A DNA stretch of 64,000 bases from an uncultured SAR116 cluster alpha proteobacterium (lineage in GTDB: Bacteria; Pseudomonadota; Alphaproteobacteria; Puniceispirillales; Marisalimonadaceae): assembly GCA_902595515.1 (NCBI GenBank), contig CACJQK010000001.1:1-64000 (forward strand), written 5' to 3'. Below are positions 38,182 through 48,346 of the stretch, piece after piece; the first letter of the stretch is position 1, and each line of letters opens with the position of its first letter. The notes under the pieces were generated by a model. The model saw nothing but the letters and a program-made list of their open reading frames with translations. It had not been told where the DNA came from and made no database searches. A program made the position numbers and the translations under genes.

Positions 38182-39576
38182 GTTTCCCAATCTTCTAACA
38201 TTATAAATCTTTTCATTTAATAGTGTCCAATTATCGTTTTCATCAATTTCACTCCAAATCTGCTCTACTTCATTTATTAACATATTTTGTCTGTTATTAT
38301 CTAACTCATGTTTCTTTTCTAAAGCACCTTTGCATGGAAAACTTTCTTTCAAAATTTCAACAACTTTTGAAAATTCATTAATTTTATATTTTTTCCCATA
38401 ATTCGTTTTAATACAGTCTAATATCGAATTCCTTCCTCCATAGAAATCGAAAAACATGTTAGCAAAATCAATTTTATTCTTTTCGCTTTCATTTAATATT
38501 ATTACCATTATTTCATTTAGATTTTTACTACCAATATCTTCTATTCCCATTCGCCAACAAAAATGTTTTTGCAAAGATTGGTGAAAGTTTTTAGAAAACT
38601 GGTTCAAAATTTCAATAATTATTTTTTCGTCTATAAACTCATCTAAACTTTTTCCTAATTGGGTTAGCGCCCATAAAGCAGCCTCAGGTTGTCTCCCAAA
38701 AGAATATCTTCCATTATTATCAAAATAAGCAGCTGTGAAAGAAGTATTTGCAAATTCTATAAATCTCCACGGACCATAATCAAATACTTCTCCAGTGACA
38801 TTGAAATTATCAGTATTTAAAACTCCATGGACAAAACCTGAAGCAATAATTCTGCCAATTGATTCTGCTACTCTTTTAACACTTTCTAAAAATATATGTT
38901 CAGCTAAAGTTTTAATACATTTATTAGGTTTGATATTAGTAAAATAATTTTTTCTAAGGTACTTTAATAATAGTTCAATGTTTTCATAATCATTTAGATA
39001 TTTTAATCTTTGAAATGTACCTATTCTTATATGACTATTGCTTCTTCTGACAAGAACAGCTGATCTTGTTGGAGAGGGTTCATCATTTCTTTGCAATTCT
39101 TCTGCAGTTTCAATAATGGAAAAAGTTTGACTCGTGGACACACCTAAAGCAGTCAAAAATTCAGTTGCTAATAATTCTCTGACTGCCCCTTTTAAAGTAA
39201 GTCTACCATCCCCTCCTCTACTATATTTTGTTTGTCCAGATCCTTTTGTTCCTAAATCCCATAAAATATTATTTTTATCTAAAATTTGTGCTAGCAGAAA
39301 CCCTCTTCCATCACCTAAGTCAGGATTATAATAACCAAATTGATGGCCATGATATTTTAATGCTAATGGCTTATGAAGACACCCGGGAAGTTTTTCAAAT
39401 TTACCAAAATATTTAATCCACTCATTATCGTTTAATTGATCTAAGTCAAGTAATTTAGCGGCTCTATCATTTCTAAATCTTAAAATGTGACGAGGAAACT
39501 TTGCTGGTGTGGCAATATGATAAAAGGAGTCACCTAAATTAAAATGATTATTTGCAACTTTGGCTTTATTTATCAT
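38149..39576 (-). CDS. selO: Protein adenylyltransferase SelO (YdiU)
   Basis: Pseudokinase-fold enzyme that transfers AMP to protein hydroxyls and, in E. coli, responds to oxidative stress. The 475-aa protein contains 'GDGRGFLLAQILD', the Lys region 'LGTKGSGQTKYSRGGDGRLT', and the catalytic/metal region 'HGVLNTDNFNVTGEVFDYGP'. No C-terminal selenocysteine or equivalent Cys-Ser-Ser end is present. It follows msrP by 18 bp and is likely co-transcribed; the two share an oxidative-stress theme. Its 3' end runs 33 bp into the ELM1-like gene on the other strand. Confidence 0.93.
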   Translation of the reverse strand: MINKAKVANNHFNLGDSFYHIATPAKFPRHILRFRNDRAAKLLDLDQLNDNEWIKYFGKFEKLPGCLHKPLALKYHGHQFGYYNPDLGDGRGFLLAQILDKNNILWDLGTKGSGQTKYSRGGDGRLTLKGAVRELLATEFLTALGVSTSQTFSIIETAEELQRNDEPSPTRSAVLVRRSNSHIRIGTFQRLKYLNDYENIELLLKYLRKNYFTNIKPNKCIKTLAEHIFLESVKRVAESIGRIIASGFVHGVLNTDNFNVTGEVFDYGPWRFIEFANTSFTAAYFDNNGRYSFGRQPEAALWALTQLGKSLDEFIDEKIIIEILNQFSKNFHQSLQKHFCWRMGIEDIGSKNLNEIMVIILNESEKNKIDFANMFFDFYGGRNSILDCIKTNYGKKYKINEFSKVVEILKESFPCKGALEKKHELDNNRQNMLINEVEQIWSEIDENDNWTLLNEKIYNVRRLGNLLESKKLVNL

Positions 39577-39594
39577 TCATAAACCAAACCATGT

Positions 39595-40557
39595 TTATCT
39601 AAAGAGTTTATCCTGCAAAGTTTTTTCTAATTCTTTGTACAAGTAGGATACTTGCTCTTCATAACCATTATATTTAACAGTAGGTATTCTCCCATCAATG
39701 CCCAACTGCTGTTCTGTTTCTTGAGACCATCTAGGATGAGAAACTTTAGGATTAACATTTGCCCAAAAACCATACTCATTTGGAGCAAGTTTTTCCCACA
39801 AACCAATAGGCCTTTCAGCCAAGAAACTTATCTTTACAATTGATTTTATTGACTTAAAACCATATTTCCATGGCAAGACAAGACGTAAAGGAGCACCATT
39901 TTGATTTGGTAACTTTTTCCCATATATCCCAGTAGCTAAAAAACTTAGTTCATTTTTAGCTTCCTCGATTGTAATACCCTCTTGATACGGCCATGGATAC
40001 CATTTTTGTTTTTGACCTGGCGCAATTTCAGGATCATAAAAAGTTTCAAATTTTAAAAATTTTGCGTCTTTTTTTGGCTCAACTAGTGATAAAATTTTGT
40101 TTAAAGGAAAACCCGCCCATGGCACTGTCATAGACCAAGCTTCAACACATCTAAATCGATAAACCCTCTCTTCAATACCACCAAGTTTTTTTATTAAATC
40201 ATTTACGTCAATAACCATTGGATTATCTACCAACCCATCGATAGTTATTGACCAGGGTTCAGTCTTTAGCTTAGAGGCTCTTCTCCAAATATTTTTACTT
40301 GATCCAAACTCATAAAAATTTGTATAAGTTGTCGCTAAACTTTTAGGAGTTAGGGGTTTGCTGATTGTATAAGACTTATTCACTTCCGGAGGATAAAGCG
40401 AACTATAAGCAGGACGAGATATAAAAGATGTACCAGGTAAAAATAATGAGCCTGCACCTAATTTTTTTAAAAAATCTCTTCTAGTATTATAAAAGTTTTC
40501 TGGAGTAACTTTATTATCTTTTAATTTCCAAACTTTCTTTATTTTATAAAATGCCAT
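39595..40557 (-). CDS. msrP: Protein-methionine-sulfoxide reductase catalytic subunit MsrP
   Basis: Periplasmic molybdoenzyme that repairs oxidised methionines. The 320-aa protein has a twin-arginine export signal ('RRDFLKKLGAGSLFLPG', about residues 26-43), and the Mo-ligand Cys in 'YRFRCVEAWSMTVPWAGFPL'. Other YedY signatures such as 'VLPWKYGFKSIKSIVKI' are present. The heme partner MsrQ is not adjacent. It lies between aspC (16 bp) and selO (18 bp). Two molybdopterin synthase genes (moaD, moaE) occur 6 kb away. Confidence 0.94.
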   Translation of the reverse strand: MAFYKIKKVWKLKDNKVTPENFYNTRRDFLKKLGAGSLFLPGTSFISRPAYSSLYPPEVNKSYTISKPLTPKSLATTYTNFYEFGSSKNIWRRASKLKTEPWSITIDGLVDNPMVIDVNDLIKKLGGIEERVYRFRCVEAWSMTVPWAGFPLNKILSLVEPKKDAKFLKFETFYDPEIAPGQKQKWYPWPYQEGITIEEAKNELSFLATGIYGKKLPNQNGAPLRLVLPWKYGFKSIKSIVKISFLAERPIGLWEKLAPNEYGFWANVNPKVSHPRWSQETEQQLGIDGRIPTVKYNGYEEQVSYLYKELEKTLQDKLFR

Positions 40558-40573
40558 TTTAAACCTTCAATAT

Positions 40574-41776
40574 TTAAGAAAGAGTTAAAACAGCTTTTTC
40601 GATTCTGTTCATTGCTTCTTTTAAAACTTCTAAACTGGTTGCGTAAGACACTCTAAAATATGGTTCTAGCCCAAAAGCTACCCCAGGTACTGCAGCAACT
40701 TCGGCGGACTCTAGAAGCCATTCTACAATTTCAGCATCATTGTTGAGTATTTTTCCATTTTGTGTTTTCTTACCTATTAAACCTGACACGTTAGGGTAAG
40801 CATAAAACGCTCCTTCAGGTAAAATACAATAAATACCCTCTATACTATTAAGTTTTTCTACAACAAAATGTCTTCTTTCATCAAAGGCATTTAAACAAGG
40901 TTTTAAAAATTCTTTACTTCCACTTATACCAGCTAAAGCTGCATATTGTGAAATAGATGATGGATTAGAAGTTGACTGACCTTGAATCTTTATCATAGCT
41001 TTAATTAATAATGGTGGACCAGCTGCATAACCAATTCTCCAACCAGTCATGCAATAACTCTTAGAAACACCATTTACAGTTAAAATTCTATCTTTTAAAT
41101 CAGGTGCAACTTGCGCAAATGTGTAAAATCGAAAATTATCATATACAATATACTCATAAATATCGTCAGTCATAACATATAAATCGTCATATTTTCTTAC
41201 AATATTTGCAATTTCTTCAAGTTCACTCATTGAATAACAAGAACCAGTTGGATTAGATGGGCTATTCAGTATTAGCCATTTACTATTTTTGGTTATTACC
41301 TTATCTAGAGCTTCACCAGTAAGTTTAAAGTTAGTTTCTGAAGAACAATCTACAAATATTGGTTTACCACCCGCTAATAATGTCATATCAGGATAGGAAA
41401 CCCAATAAGGGGCTGGAATTATTACTTCATCGTCTTTATTTAAAGAACTCATCAAAGCATTAAACAAAATTTGTTTTCCACCAGTTCCAACAATGACGTT
41501 ACTTACATCATAATTTAAATCATTATCCTTTTTGAATTTTTCTACAATTGATTGTCTCAATTCTGGGATACCTTCTATATTAGTATACTTTGTATATCCG
41601 CTATTAATTGCATCAATGGCTGCTTGCTTAACATGTTGAGGTGTATCAAAATCAGGTTCTCCAGATGATAAACCAATGACCTTTTTCCCCTCTCTTTTAA
41701 GTTGAGTAGCTTTTGCAGTTATAACCATTGTTGCAGAAGGTTTAATCCTATTTAAACTGTCAGAAATAAAAGTCAT
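40574..41776 (-). CDS. aspC: Aspartate aminotransferase (class I, PLP-dependent)
   Basis: Fold-type I aminotransferase, 400 aa, of the alphaproteobacterial AspAT I-gamma type: 'LSSGEPDFDTPQHVKQAAID', 'LNSPSNPTGSCYS' and the PLP lysine in 'VNGVSKSYCMTGWRIGYAAG', with Arg at 'PYFRVSYATS' binding substrate carboxylate. It interconverts aspartate and oxaloacetate, possibly also other amino donors. First gene of aspC-msrP-selO; divergent from uvrB. Confidence 0.92.
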   Translation of the reverse strand: MTFISDSLNRIKPSATMVITAKATQLKREGKKVIGLSSGEPDFDTPQHVKQAAIDAINSGYTKYTNIEGIPELRQSIVEKFKKDNDLNYDVSNVIVGTGGKQILFNALMSSLNKDDEVIIPAPYWVSYPDMTLLAGGKPIFVDCSSETNFKLTGEALDKVITKNSKWLILNSPSNPTGSCYSMSELEEIANIVRKYDDLYVMTDDIYEYIVYDNFRFYTFAQVAPDLKDRILTVNGVSKSYCMTGWRIGYAAGPPLLIKAMIKIQGQSTSNPSSISQYAALAGISGSKEFLKPCLNAFDERRHFVVEKLNSIEGIYCILPEGAFYAYPNVSGLIGKKTQNGKILNNDAEIVEWLLESAEVAAVPGVAFGLEPYFRVSYATSLEVLKEAMNRIEKAVLTLS

Positions 41777-41864
41777 TTAACTACTCCAAATATATGATTT
41801 CCATTTAGCTTTACTACAATTTATTTGAGACTAACACCTTTTTTATTAATTAATTAGTTATTAT

Positions 41865-41893
41865 TTGATATACATAATTACTTCAAATATTTA
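41865..41893 (+). promoter_or_regulatory. Candidate promoter for uvrB
   Basis: TTGATA (-35, 5 of 6) and TATTTA (-10) are 17 bp apart, placing a start about 12 nt before the uvrB ATG. No alphaproteobacterial SOS box (GTTC-N7-GTTC) was seen in the aspC-uvrB gap, so LexA control is not supported here. Weak prediction in AT-rich DNA. Confidence 0.3.
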
Positions 41894-41911
41894 ATCACAA
41901 AATTTATTAAT

Positions 41912-43984
41912 ATGAATAATATTGAAAAAATTGAAAATAATACAATTATACCCTCTAAATCCATTTTTAGTTTAAATTCAAGCTTTACACCTACAGGAGA
42001 TCAGCCAGAGGCTATAAAAGAATTGGTTTCTGGAATTCAAAATGATGAAAAAGATCAAGTATTATTGGGGGTAACTGGTTCTGGTAAAACATTTACAATG
42101 GCAAACATTATTAATTCACTAAATAGACCTTCATTGATAATGGCACCTAATAAAACATTGGCCGCACAATTATACGCAGAGATGAAAGATTTTTTTCCAA
42201 ATAATGCAGTTGAATACTTTGTTTCATATTATGACTATTATCAGCCAGAAGCCTATGTTCCCAGATCTGATACATACATTGAAAAAGAATCTAGTATTAA
42301 TGATCAAATTGATCGCATGCGTCATTCTGCTACAAGGGCTCTTCTTGAAAGAAAGGATGTAATAATAGTTGCTTCTGTATCATGTATTTATGGTATCGGT
42401 TCAGTTGAAACATATTCAAAAATGACAATTGAATTAAAAAAAACACAACAAATTCCTAGACAAACATTGCTGAGACAATTTACTGAACTTCAATATACAA
42501 GAAATGATATGTCATTTGTAAGAGGCACTTTTAGAGTTAGAGGTGACATAGTTGAAATTTTTCCTGCACACTTAGAAACTGTAGCCTGGAGAATAACTCT
42601 ATTTGGAGATGAAATTGAAGAATTATTTGAAATAGATGCTCTAACAGGCGAAAAACTTACATCATTAAAGTCGATAAAAATTTATGCCAATTCTCACTAT
42701 GTTACACCTAGACCAACATTAAACGAAGCTATTAAATCTATTAAAGAAGAATTAAAAAGTCATTTAGAAATTTTATATAAAAGTAATAAATTGGTGGAAG
42801 CACAGCGCTTAGAACAAAGAACAAATTTTGATCTTGAAATGATGTTGGCCGCTGGAACTTGTCCAGGAATAGAAAACTACAGTAGATACCTCTCAGGAAG
42901 AAATCCTGGGGAGCCTCCACCTACACTTTTTGAATATTTACCAGATGATGCCCTTGTTTTTACTGACGAAAGTCATATCACAGTTAGTCAGATAGGAGCT
43001 ATGTATAAAGGAGACTTTAGAAGAAAGTCAACTTTAGCTGAATATGGCTTTAGATTACCTTCTTGTTTAGATAATAGGCCTTTAAAATTTGAAGAATGGG
43101 AAGCATTCAGACCAAATACTATTCACGTTTCAGCTACGCCTGGGGAATGGGAACTAAATAAAACCAATGGTGTTTTTGTTGAGCAATCTCTGAGACCAAC
43201 TGGCCTGGTAGATCCCGAAATTTTAATAAGGCCAACAAAAACTCAAGTTGATGATCTTATTTACGAAACAAAAGAACAATCCAAAAAAGGAAATAGAGTA
43301 TTAGTTACAACTTTAACCAAAAAAATGGCTGAAGCTTTAAGCGAATACATGTTTGAAGCGGGATTAAAAGTTAGATATATTCACTCTGATGTAGACACTT
43401 TAGAACGTATTGAAATAATTAGAGATTTAAGGCTAGGTGTGTTTGATGTTTTGATTGGAATAAATCTCTTAAGAGAAGGGTTAGATATCCCTGAGTGTGC
43501 ATTAGTAGCAATTTTGGACGCTGATAAAGAAGGTTATTTAAGATCAAAAACTTCATTGATACAAACTATTGGTCGTGCTGCAAGACATGTTGAAGGAAAA
43601 GTAATTCTATATGCTGATAACATTACAGGTTCAATGCAATACGCAATAGACGAAACTGATAGAAGAAGAAAAAAACAAATAAGTTACAATTTAAAAAATA
43701 ATATCACTCCTAAAACAGTTATTAGCAAAATTTCTGACATATTAGCAGACCTAAGTGATAATGATGATGATAAAGATAATAAAAACCAAAAAAATACAGG
43801 GAAAAATTTAAAAGAATCAATTCAAGATCTCCAAAACGAAATGGAGAAAGCAGCTAGCAATCTTGAATTTGAAGAAGCAGCAAGAATACGAGATGAAATA
43901 AAAAAATTACAACAAAAAGAGTTAGGTTTGATGGCAATTCCTAATACAAATTTTAAAACGAGTTCATATTATAAAAAAAAATAA
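41912..43984 (+). CDS. uvrB: UvrABC system protein B
   Basis: Helicase-like damage-verification subunit of nucleotide excision repair. The 690-aa protein has Walker A '[17 protein letters not shown]', the beta-hairpin region '[20 protein letters not shown]', DEAD-type box 'VFTDESHIT', helicase motif VI '[18 protein letters not shown]' and a C-terminal UVR domain ('[20 protein letters not shown]') that binds UvrC. uvrC follows 45 bp downstream. Confidence 0.98.
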   Translation: MNNIEKIENNTIIPSKSIFSLNSSFTPTGDQPEAIKELVSGIQNDEKDQVLLGVTGSGKTFTMANIINSLNRPSLIMAPNKTLAAQLYAEMKDFFPNNAVEYFVSYYDYYQPEAYVPRSDTYIEKESSINDQIDRMRHSATRALLERKDVIIVASVSCIYGIGSVETYSKMTIELKKTQQIPRQTLLRQFTELQYTRNDMSFVRGTFRVRGDIVEIFPAHLETVAWRITLFGDEIEELFEIDALTGEKLTSLKSIKIYANSHYVTPRPTLNEAIKSIKEELKSHLEILYKSNKLVEAQRLEQRTNFDLEMMLAAGTCPGIENYSRYLSGRNPGEPPPTLFEYLPDDALVFTDESHITVSQIGAMYKGDFRRKSTLAEYGFRLPSCLDNRPLKFEEWEAFRPNTIHVSATPGEWELNKTNGVFVEQSLRPTGLVDPEILIRPTKTQVDDLIYETKEQSKKGNRVLVTTLTKKMAEALSEYMFEAGLKVRYIHSDVDTLERIEIIRDLRLGVFDVLIGINLLREGLDIPECALVAILDADKEGYLRSKTSLIQTIGRAARHVEGKVILYADNITGSMQYAIDETDRRRKKQISYNLKNNITPKTVISKISDILADLSDNDDDKDNKNQKNTGKNLKESIQDLQNEMEKAASNLEFEEAARIRDEIKKLQQKELGLMAIPNTNFKTSSYYKKK

Positions 43985-44029
43985 ATTAAATTATTTAAAA
44001 TGTAATTAATCAAAAACGAAAATTTTTAA

Positions 44030-45907
44030 ATGATTAAAAATAATAAAGCGTCTCTGAGTAAAGGGATTGAAATAATTAAAAATGAGCTTTTGACAATTCC
44101 AAACAAATCTGGGATTTATCAAATGATTGGAGAAAATAGTGAATATTTGTACGTAGGAAAAGCAAAAAACTTAAACAATAGAATTAAATTTTATACTCAA
44201 CCAAAAAGACTTAACTCAAGATTAAGTTATATGGTTTCAAACACTGTTAAATTGGAGATAATTGTTACGTCTTCAGAAATAGAAGCGTTACTCCTAGAGT
44301 CTAATTTAATAAAAAAATTTGAACCTATATTTAATATATTGCTTAAAGACGATAAAAGTTTTAGTTCAATTTTATTCAATTTATCTCACTCTTTTCCTCA
44401 ATTATCTGCACATAGAGGTCAAAGAAATATTAAGGGCGATTATTTTGGACCTTTTGTCTCAAAAAAAACTGTTCAAAAAACAATAGAAACACTACAGAAA
44501 ATTTTTCTTTTAAGAACTTGCAATGATAATATTTTTAAATCTAGAACTCGCCCTTGCTTACAATTTCAAATCAAAAGATGCAGTGCTCCATGTGTAAATT
44601 TAATATCAAAAGAAAGTTATCGAGACAGTCTTAACGAAGCAAAAAAATTCTTACAAGGAAACTCAAAGTCGGTAAAACAAAATTTAATAAAAAAAATGTA
44701 CGATGCATCTAATAAACAAAATTTTGAAGCAGCTGCAATTTTTAGAAATAGAATAAAAGCTCTTACTGATGTAAATGCAAGTCAAAATATTAATGTACCA
44801 AACGTCAATGATGTTGACTTCCTTGTGCTACGAAAAATTGAAAATAAAGTCGTAATTCAAATGACCATAGTTAGAAGTGGTTGTAATTACGGTTCTAAAT
44901 CATATTTTCCTAGTCCAGGTAAAAATGGTACTGATGTTTTAGAAGAAGAGATTATGCAAGCCTTTATATGTCAATTTTATGATAAAAATATTCCCCCTGA
45001 AAATATTTTGGTTAACTTAAATCCCAAAGATAAAAGTCTAATTGAAGAGCTTTTGCATGAAAAGCATAAAATAAAAGTAAAAATTCAACTACCTCAAAGA
45101 GGAAAAAAGTTAGAAATTATAAAATCAACGCTCAAAAATGCAGAAGAAAATTTAAATAGAAAAATCTATGAAAGATCTTCAAATAAAAACAATCTTAAAA
45201 ATTTGCAACAAACGTTTAACTTTAAAAATTCTATTCAAAAATTAGAAGTTTATGATAACTCACATAATCAAGGAAAATCACCCGTAGGTGCAATGATAGC
45301 TTTTAACGAAGATGGTTTTTTAAAATCATTATATAGAAGATATAACATTTCAACAGAGCATAAAAACTCATCAAAACAAATCAGTGATGAGTTTATAAAT
45401 AATAATGATTATTTAATGATGAAGGAAGTAATTAAACGTAGATTTGCAGGGAAAAATTCATCTGGATTTCCTGATTTAATAATCATTGACGGTGGCAAAG
45501 GACATTTAAACATAGTTTTAAATGTACTTAAAGATTTACAAATAAGTAGCATTGAAGTTTTGGCAATTTCAAAGGGCATAAAAAGAGATGCGGGTAGAGA
45601 AAATTTTTATACAAAAAATTCTGATAGTTTTAGATTTAACAAAGATGATCCTACATTATTTTTTCTTCAAAAATTAAGAGATGAAGTTCATAGATACGCA
45701 ATTGCAGGTCATAGAATTAAAAGTAAAAAAAATATTTTCAAAAATCCTTTAGACGAGATTGATGGAATTGGAGTAAACAGAAAAAAATCTCTTTTGGAGG
45801 AATTTGGTTCTGCAAAAGCTGTAGGAACTGCAAGTATTAGTGATTTATTAAAAGTTGAGGGAATAAATAAGTCAACTGCTAAAAAAATATTTAATTTTTT
45901 TAACTAA
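44030..45907 (+). CDS. uvrC: UvrABC system protein C
   Basis: Dual-incision endonuclease. The 625-aa protein has an N-terminal GIY-YIG nuclease ('KSGIYQMIG' and 'YLYVGKAKNLNNRIKFY'), a Cys-rich linker, a UVR motif ('QNFEAAAIFRNRIKALT'), the RNase H-like C-terminal nuclease ('LEVYDNSHNQGKSPVGAMIA', 'FPDLIIIDGGKGHLN', 'DEVHRYAIAGHR') and tandem helix-hairpin-helix ('EFGSAKAVGTASISDLLKVE'). It sits after uvrB, which is convenient for coordinated repair gene expression but not universal. Confidence 0.98.
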   Translation: MIKNNKASLSKGIEIIKNELLTIPNKSGIYQMIGENSEYLYVGKAKNLNNRIKFYTQPKRLNSRLSYMVSNTVKLEIIVTSSEIEALLLESNLIKKFEPIFNILLKDDKSFSSILFNLSHSFPQLSAHRGQRNIKGDYFGPFVSKKTVQKTIETLQKIFLLRTCNDNIFKSRTRPCLQFQIKRCSAPCVNLISKESYRDSLNEAKKFLQGNSKSVKQNLIKKMYDASNKQNFEAAAIFRNRIKALTDVNASQNINVPNVNDVDFLVLRKIENKVVIQMTIVRSGCNYGSKSYFPSPGKNGTDVLEEEIMQAFICQFYDKNIPPENILVNLNPKDKSLIEELLHEKHKIKVKIQLPQRGKKLEIIKSTLKNAEENLNRKIYERSSNKNNLKNLQQTFNFKNSIQKLEVYDNSHNQGKSPVGAMIAFNEDGFLKSLYRRYNISTEHKNSSKQISDEFINNNDYLMMKEVIKRRFAGKNSSGFPDLIIIDGGKGHLNIVLNVLKDLQISSIEVLAISKGIKRDAGRENFYTKNSDSFRFNKDDPTLFFLQKLRDEVHRYAIAGHRIKSKKNIFKNPLDEIDGIGVNRKKSLLEEFGSAKAVGTASISDLLKVEGINKSTAKKIFNFFN

Positions 45908-45977
45908 AATAAATTTTTTAAAAATCTATTTTGTTTTAAAGATAGTCTTAACTTAAAAATCTCGTTAAAGTTAATTT

Positions 45978-46571
45978 ATGAAGCAAAATAATTCTATATT
46001 AAAGATCATACCTAACTTTTTAACCTTATTCAGAAGTTTGGCAGCCATTGTACTTCCTTTAATAATCATTTATGGCGGTGAAATTGGGGCCTTAATGGCA
46101 ACACCAATTTTAATATTAGCCGGTATTAGTGATTATTTTGATGGATTTTATGCAAGAAAATATAACGTGACATCTAATTTTGGGAAAATCTTAGATCCAG
46201 TTGCAGATAAATTATTGGTTATTGGGATAATTTTAGCCTTAGCTTCAGAAAACATGTTGGATTATTATTATTCATTTATTCCTGCACTTTTAATAGTTTT
46301 AAGAGAAATTTTAATCTCAGGTTTGAGAGAGAGTATCTCTTCTTATAAAGTTTCGTTGGAGGTAACCCTATTAGCAAAATGGAAGACAACTATACAATTA
46401 ATTGCTTGTGGAAGTTTTCTAGTTTGGAGATCGAATGTTTTGTTTTACAATTTAGATATTTTAGGTTTAATTTCTTATATTCTTTTGTGGATAGCTGGAA
46501 TAATTACATTTATAACAGGTTTGGAATATATTATTAAAGTAACGAAAGTTTTTATAGAGAATAAATTATGA
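45978..46571 (+). CDS. pgsA: CDP-diacylglycerol--glycerol-3-phosphate 3-phosphatidyltransferase
   Basis: Makes phosphatidylglycerophosphate for anionic phospholipids. The 197-aa polytopic membrane protein carries the CDP-alcohol phosphotransferase motif 'SDYFDGFYARKYNVTSNFGK' continuing to 'ILDPVADKL', with all acidic residues. About five hydrophobic helices. In alphaproteobacteria pgsA is commonly followed by moaD and moaE, as here; the moaD ATG overlaps the pgsA stop (ATGA). Confidence 0.95.
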   Translation: MKQNNSILKIIPNFLTLFRSLAAIVLPLIIIYGGEIGALMATPILILAGISDYFDGFYARKYNVTSNFGKILDPVADKLLVIGIILALASENMLDYYYSFIPALLIVLREILISGLRESISSYKVSLEVTLLAKWKTTIQLIACGSFLVWRSNVLFYNLDILGLISYILLWIAGIITFITGLEYIIKVTKVFIENKL

Positions 46572-46819
46572 TTATAAAATACTTTTCTTGGATAAAAGAA
46601 CAAATAGGTAAATCTGAGGAACAAATTGAGTTACCACATCATATAAAAAATGTTAATGAACTTATAAACTATTTGAATGAAATAGATGAGAAATATAATT
46701 TAATATTTGAAAAAAAAGATATAATTAAAATTGCTGTAAATAAAACGTACTCATCTTTTGATACAAACATCAATGATAATGACGAAATTGCATTTTTTCC
46801 TCCAGTTACAGGCGGATAA
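46568..46819 (+). CDS. moaD: Molybdopterin synthase sulfur carrier subunit MoaD
   Basis: Ubiquitin-like sulfur carrier. The 83-aa protein begins 'MIIKYFSWIKEQIGKSEEQI' and ends in 'DEIAFFPPVTGG', the C-terminal Gly-Gly that is thiocarboxylated. It is joined to pgsA by a 4-bp overlap and abuts moaE with no gap. Confidence 0.95.
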   Translation: MIIKYFSWIKEQIGKSEEQIELPHHIKNVNELINYLNEIDEKYNLIFEKKDIIKIAVNKTYSSFDTNINDNDEIAFFPPVTGG

Positions 46820-47293
46820 ATGACTAAAAGCCCTCCGCTAATTAAAATTAAAATCCAAAATGAAGATTTTGATGTATCGGTAGAAACAAATATACTTCAA
46901 CAAAATAATACCGGTGCAATAGTTAATTTTGTTGGAATAGTAAGAGGTTATGACGAAAAAAATGATCAAATAATCAATTCAATGACATTAGAACATTACC
47001 CGGGAATGACTGAATCCGAAATAGAAAATATAATAGTTGAAAGTTATAAAAAATGGGAATTAACAGGTATAACTGTGATACATAGGGTAGGTTATTTAAA
47101 ACCTTATGATCAAATAGTTTTTGTAGGTGTTTCCTCTAAACACCGGCAGAACGCTTTTAATGGATGTAATTTTATAATGGATTGGTTAAAAACTAAAGCT
47201 CCCTTTTGGAAAGTTGAAGAAAAAAACAATGAAAGAAATTGGGTAAGTTTTAATGAATCCGACAATAAAGCATTAAAGAAATGGGAAAAATAA
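46820..47293 (+). CDS. moaE: Molybdopterin synthase catalytic subunit MoaE
   Basis: Inserts dithiolene sulfurs into cyclic pyranopterin monophosphate together with MoaD. The 157-aa protein shows 'GAIVNFVGIVRGYDE', 'TLEHYPGMTESEIE', 'VIHRVGYLKPYDQIVFVGVS' and the active-site Lys region 'WLKTKAPFWKVEE'. Other Moco genes are not in this window. A plausible client is MsrP, encoded 6 kb away. Confidence 0.95.
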   Translation: MTKSPPLIKIKIQNEDFDVSVETNILQQNNTGAIVNFVGIVRGYDEKNDQIINSMTLEHYPGMTESEIENIIVESYKKWELTGITVIHRVGYLKPYDQIVFVGVSSKHRQNAFNGCNFIMDWLKTKAPFWKVEEKNNERNWVSFNESDNKALKKWEK

Positions 47294-47301
47294 TTTACTT
47301 T

Positions 47302-48180
47302 TTATATTCCATTAACTAAGTCTGAGTAAGCTTTTGTCAATTTTAGACAATACTCACCTGGTTTAAAATTAAATTCACCAATGGATTGAACAGGTGTAAC
47401 TTCAGCAGCAGTACCAGTTAAAAAACATTCCTCCGCCTCAGCCATTTCTTTAGGCATAATCTTACGTTCTACGATTTCAATACCATTATCTGCAGCAAGT
47501 TTCATAACAGTCCTTCTTGTAATGCCATCAAGAAAACAATCGGCTATCGGTGTATGTAATTTACCGTCTGGCATTTTAAAAAAAATATTCGCTCCAGTAG
47601 CTTCTGCTATTTGTCCCCTGTAATCTAACATAAGCGCGTCACTAAATCCTTTTGCTTCTGCTTCGTGTTTAGACAATGTACAGATCATATAAAGTCCAGC
47701 AGCTTTTGCAAGAACAGGTCCACATTCTGGACTTGGGCGTCTCCATTTCGCAATATCAAGTTTTATTCCTTTCATTTTCTGCTCAGGATCAAAGTAACTT
47801 GGCCATTCCCAAACAGCAATCGCAACATTTATTTTTGTTGCTTGCGCTGAAACGGCCATCATTTCGCTTCCTCTCCAAACTACTGGTCTAACATAAGCAT
47901 CTAAAAGTGAGTTTTTTTCTAATAGAATATCTTTTGCATCTAATATTGCTTTTTGAGAAAAAGGAATCTCCATATCAAGAGATTTAGCTGAATTAAACAA
48001 TCTTTTTGTATGTTTTTCAGTTTCAAAAATTTTTCCTCTATAAGCTCTTTCTCCTTCAAAAACACAGCTTGCATAATGCAATCCATGATTTAACACATGA
48101 ACATTTGCATTTTTCCATTCAATTAAATTACCGTTATACCAAATAAATCCCTCACGGTTGTCAAAAGATAGATTATCCAA
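47302..48180 (-). CDS. ilvE: Branched-chain amino acid aminotransferase
   Basis: PLP fold-type IV aminotransferase for the last step of Val/Leu/Ile synthesis and the first of their breakdown. The 292-aa protein contains 'VLNHGLHYASCVFEGERAYR', the PLP lysine region 'GPVLAKAAGLYMICTLSKHE', 'QIAEATGANIFF' and 'DGITRRTVMKLA'. A GGGAGG precedes the ATG. It is convergent with moaE (8 bp apart) and divergent from the response regulator. Confidence 0.94.
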   Translation of the reverse strand: MDNLSFDNREGFIWYNGNLIEWKNANVHVLNHGLHYASCVFEGERAYRGKIFETEKHTKRLFNSAKSLDMEIPFSQKAILDAKDILLEKNSLLDAYVRPVVWRGSEMMAVSAQATKINVAIAVWEWPSYFDPEQKMKGIKLDIAKWRRPSPECGPVLAKAAGLYMICTLSKHEAEAKGFSDALMLDYRGQIAEATGANIFFKMPDGKLHTPIADCFLDGITRRTVMKLAADNGIEIVERKIMPKEMAEAEECFLTGTAAEVTPVQSIGEFNFKPGEYCLKLTKAYSDLVNGI

Positions 48181-48270
48181 AAAAAAAACCTCCCAAATTA
48201 GTTATTACATATAATCCACATTATTGTTAAATAATCAAATGTTAAGAAATAAGTTTAGTAATTAATTAGG

Positions 48271-48299
48271 TTGTTTAGTGTTTTTAGATTTAATATAAT
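48271..48299 (+). promoter_or_regulatory. Candidate sigma70 promoter for the ompR/envZ-type operon
   Basis: TTGTTT (-35) and a perfect TATAAT (-10) are separated by exactly 17 bp, giving a start about 40 nt upstream of the response regulator ATG. This is the best promoter match seen in the window. Confidence 0.5.
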
Positions 48300-48346
48300 T
48301 TAGATAAGTTATTATTTATTGTGACAATATAAATTTAATCATAAAG

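Noticed and set aside
38149-39576. Selenocysteine-containing SelO with SECIS element
   Set aside because: The protein ends at a normal stop after 475 aa with no in-frame TGA or C-terminal Cys/Sec motif.
41777-41911. LexA/SOS operator upstream of uvrB
   Set aside because: No GTTC-N7-GTTC or related box is present in the intergenic region.
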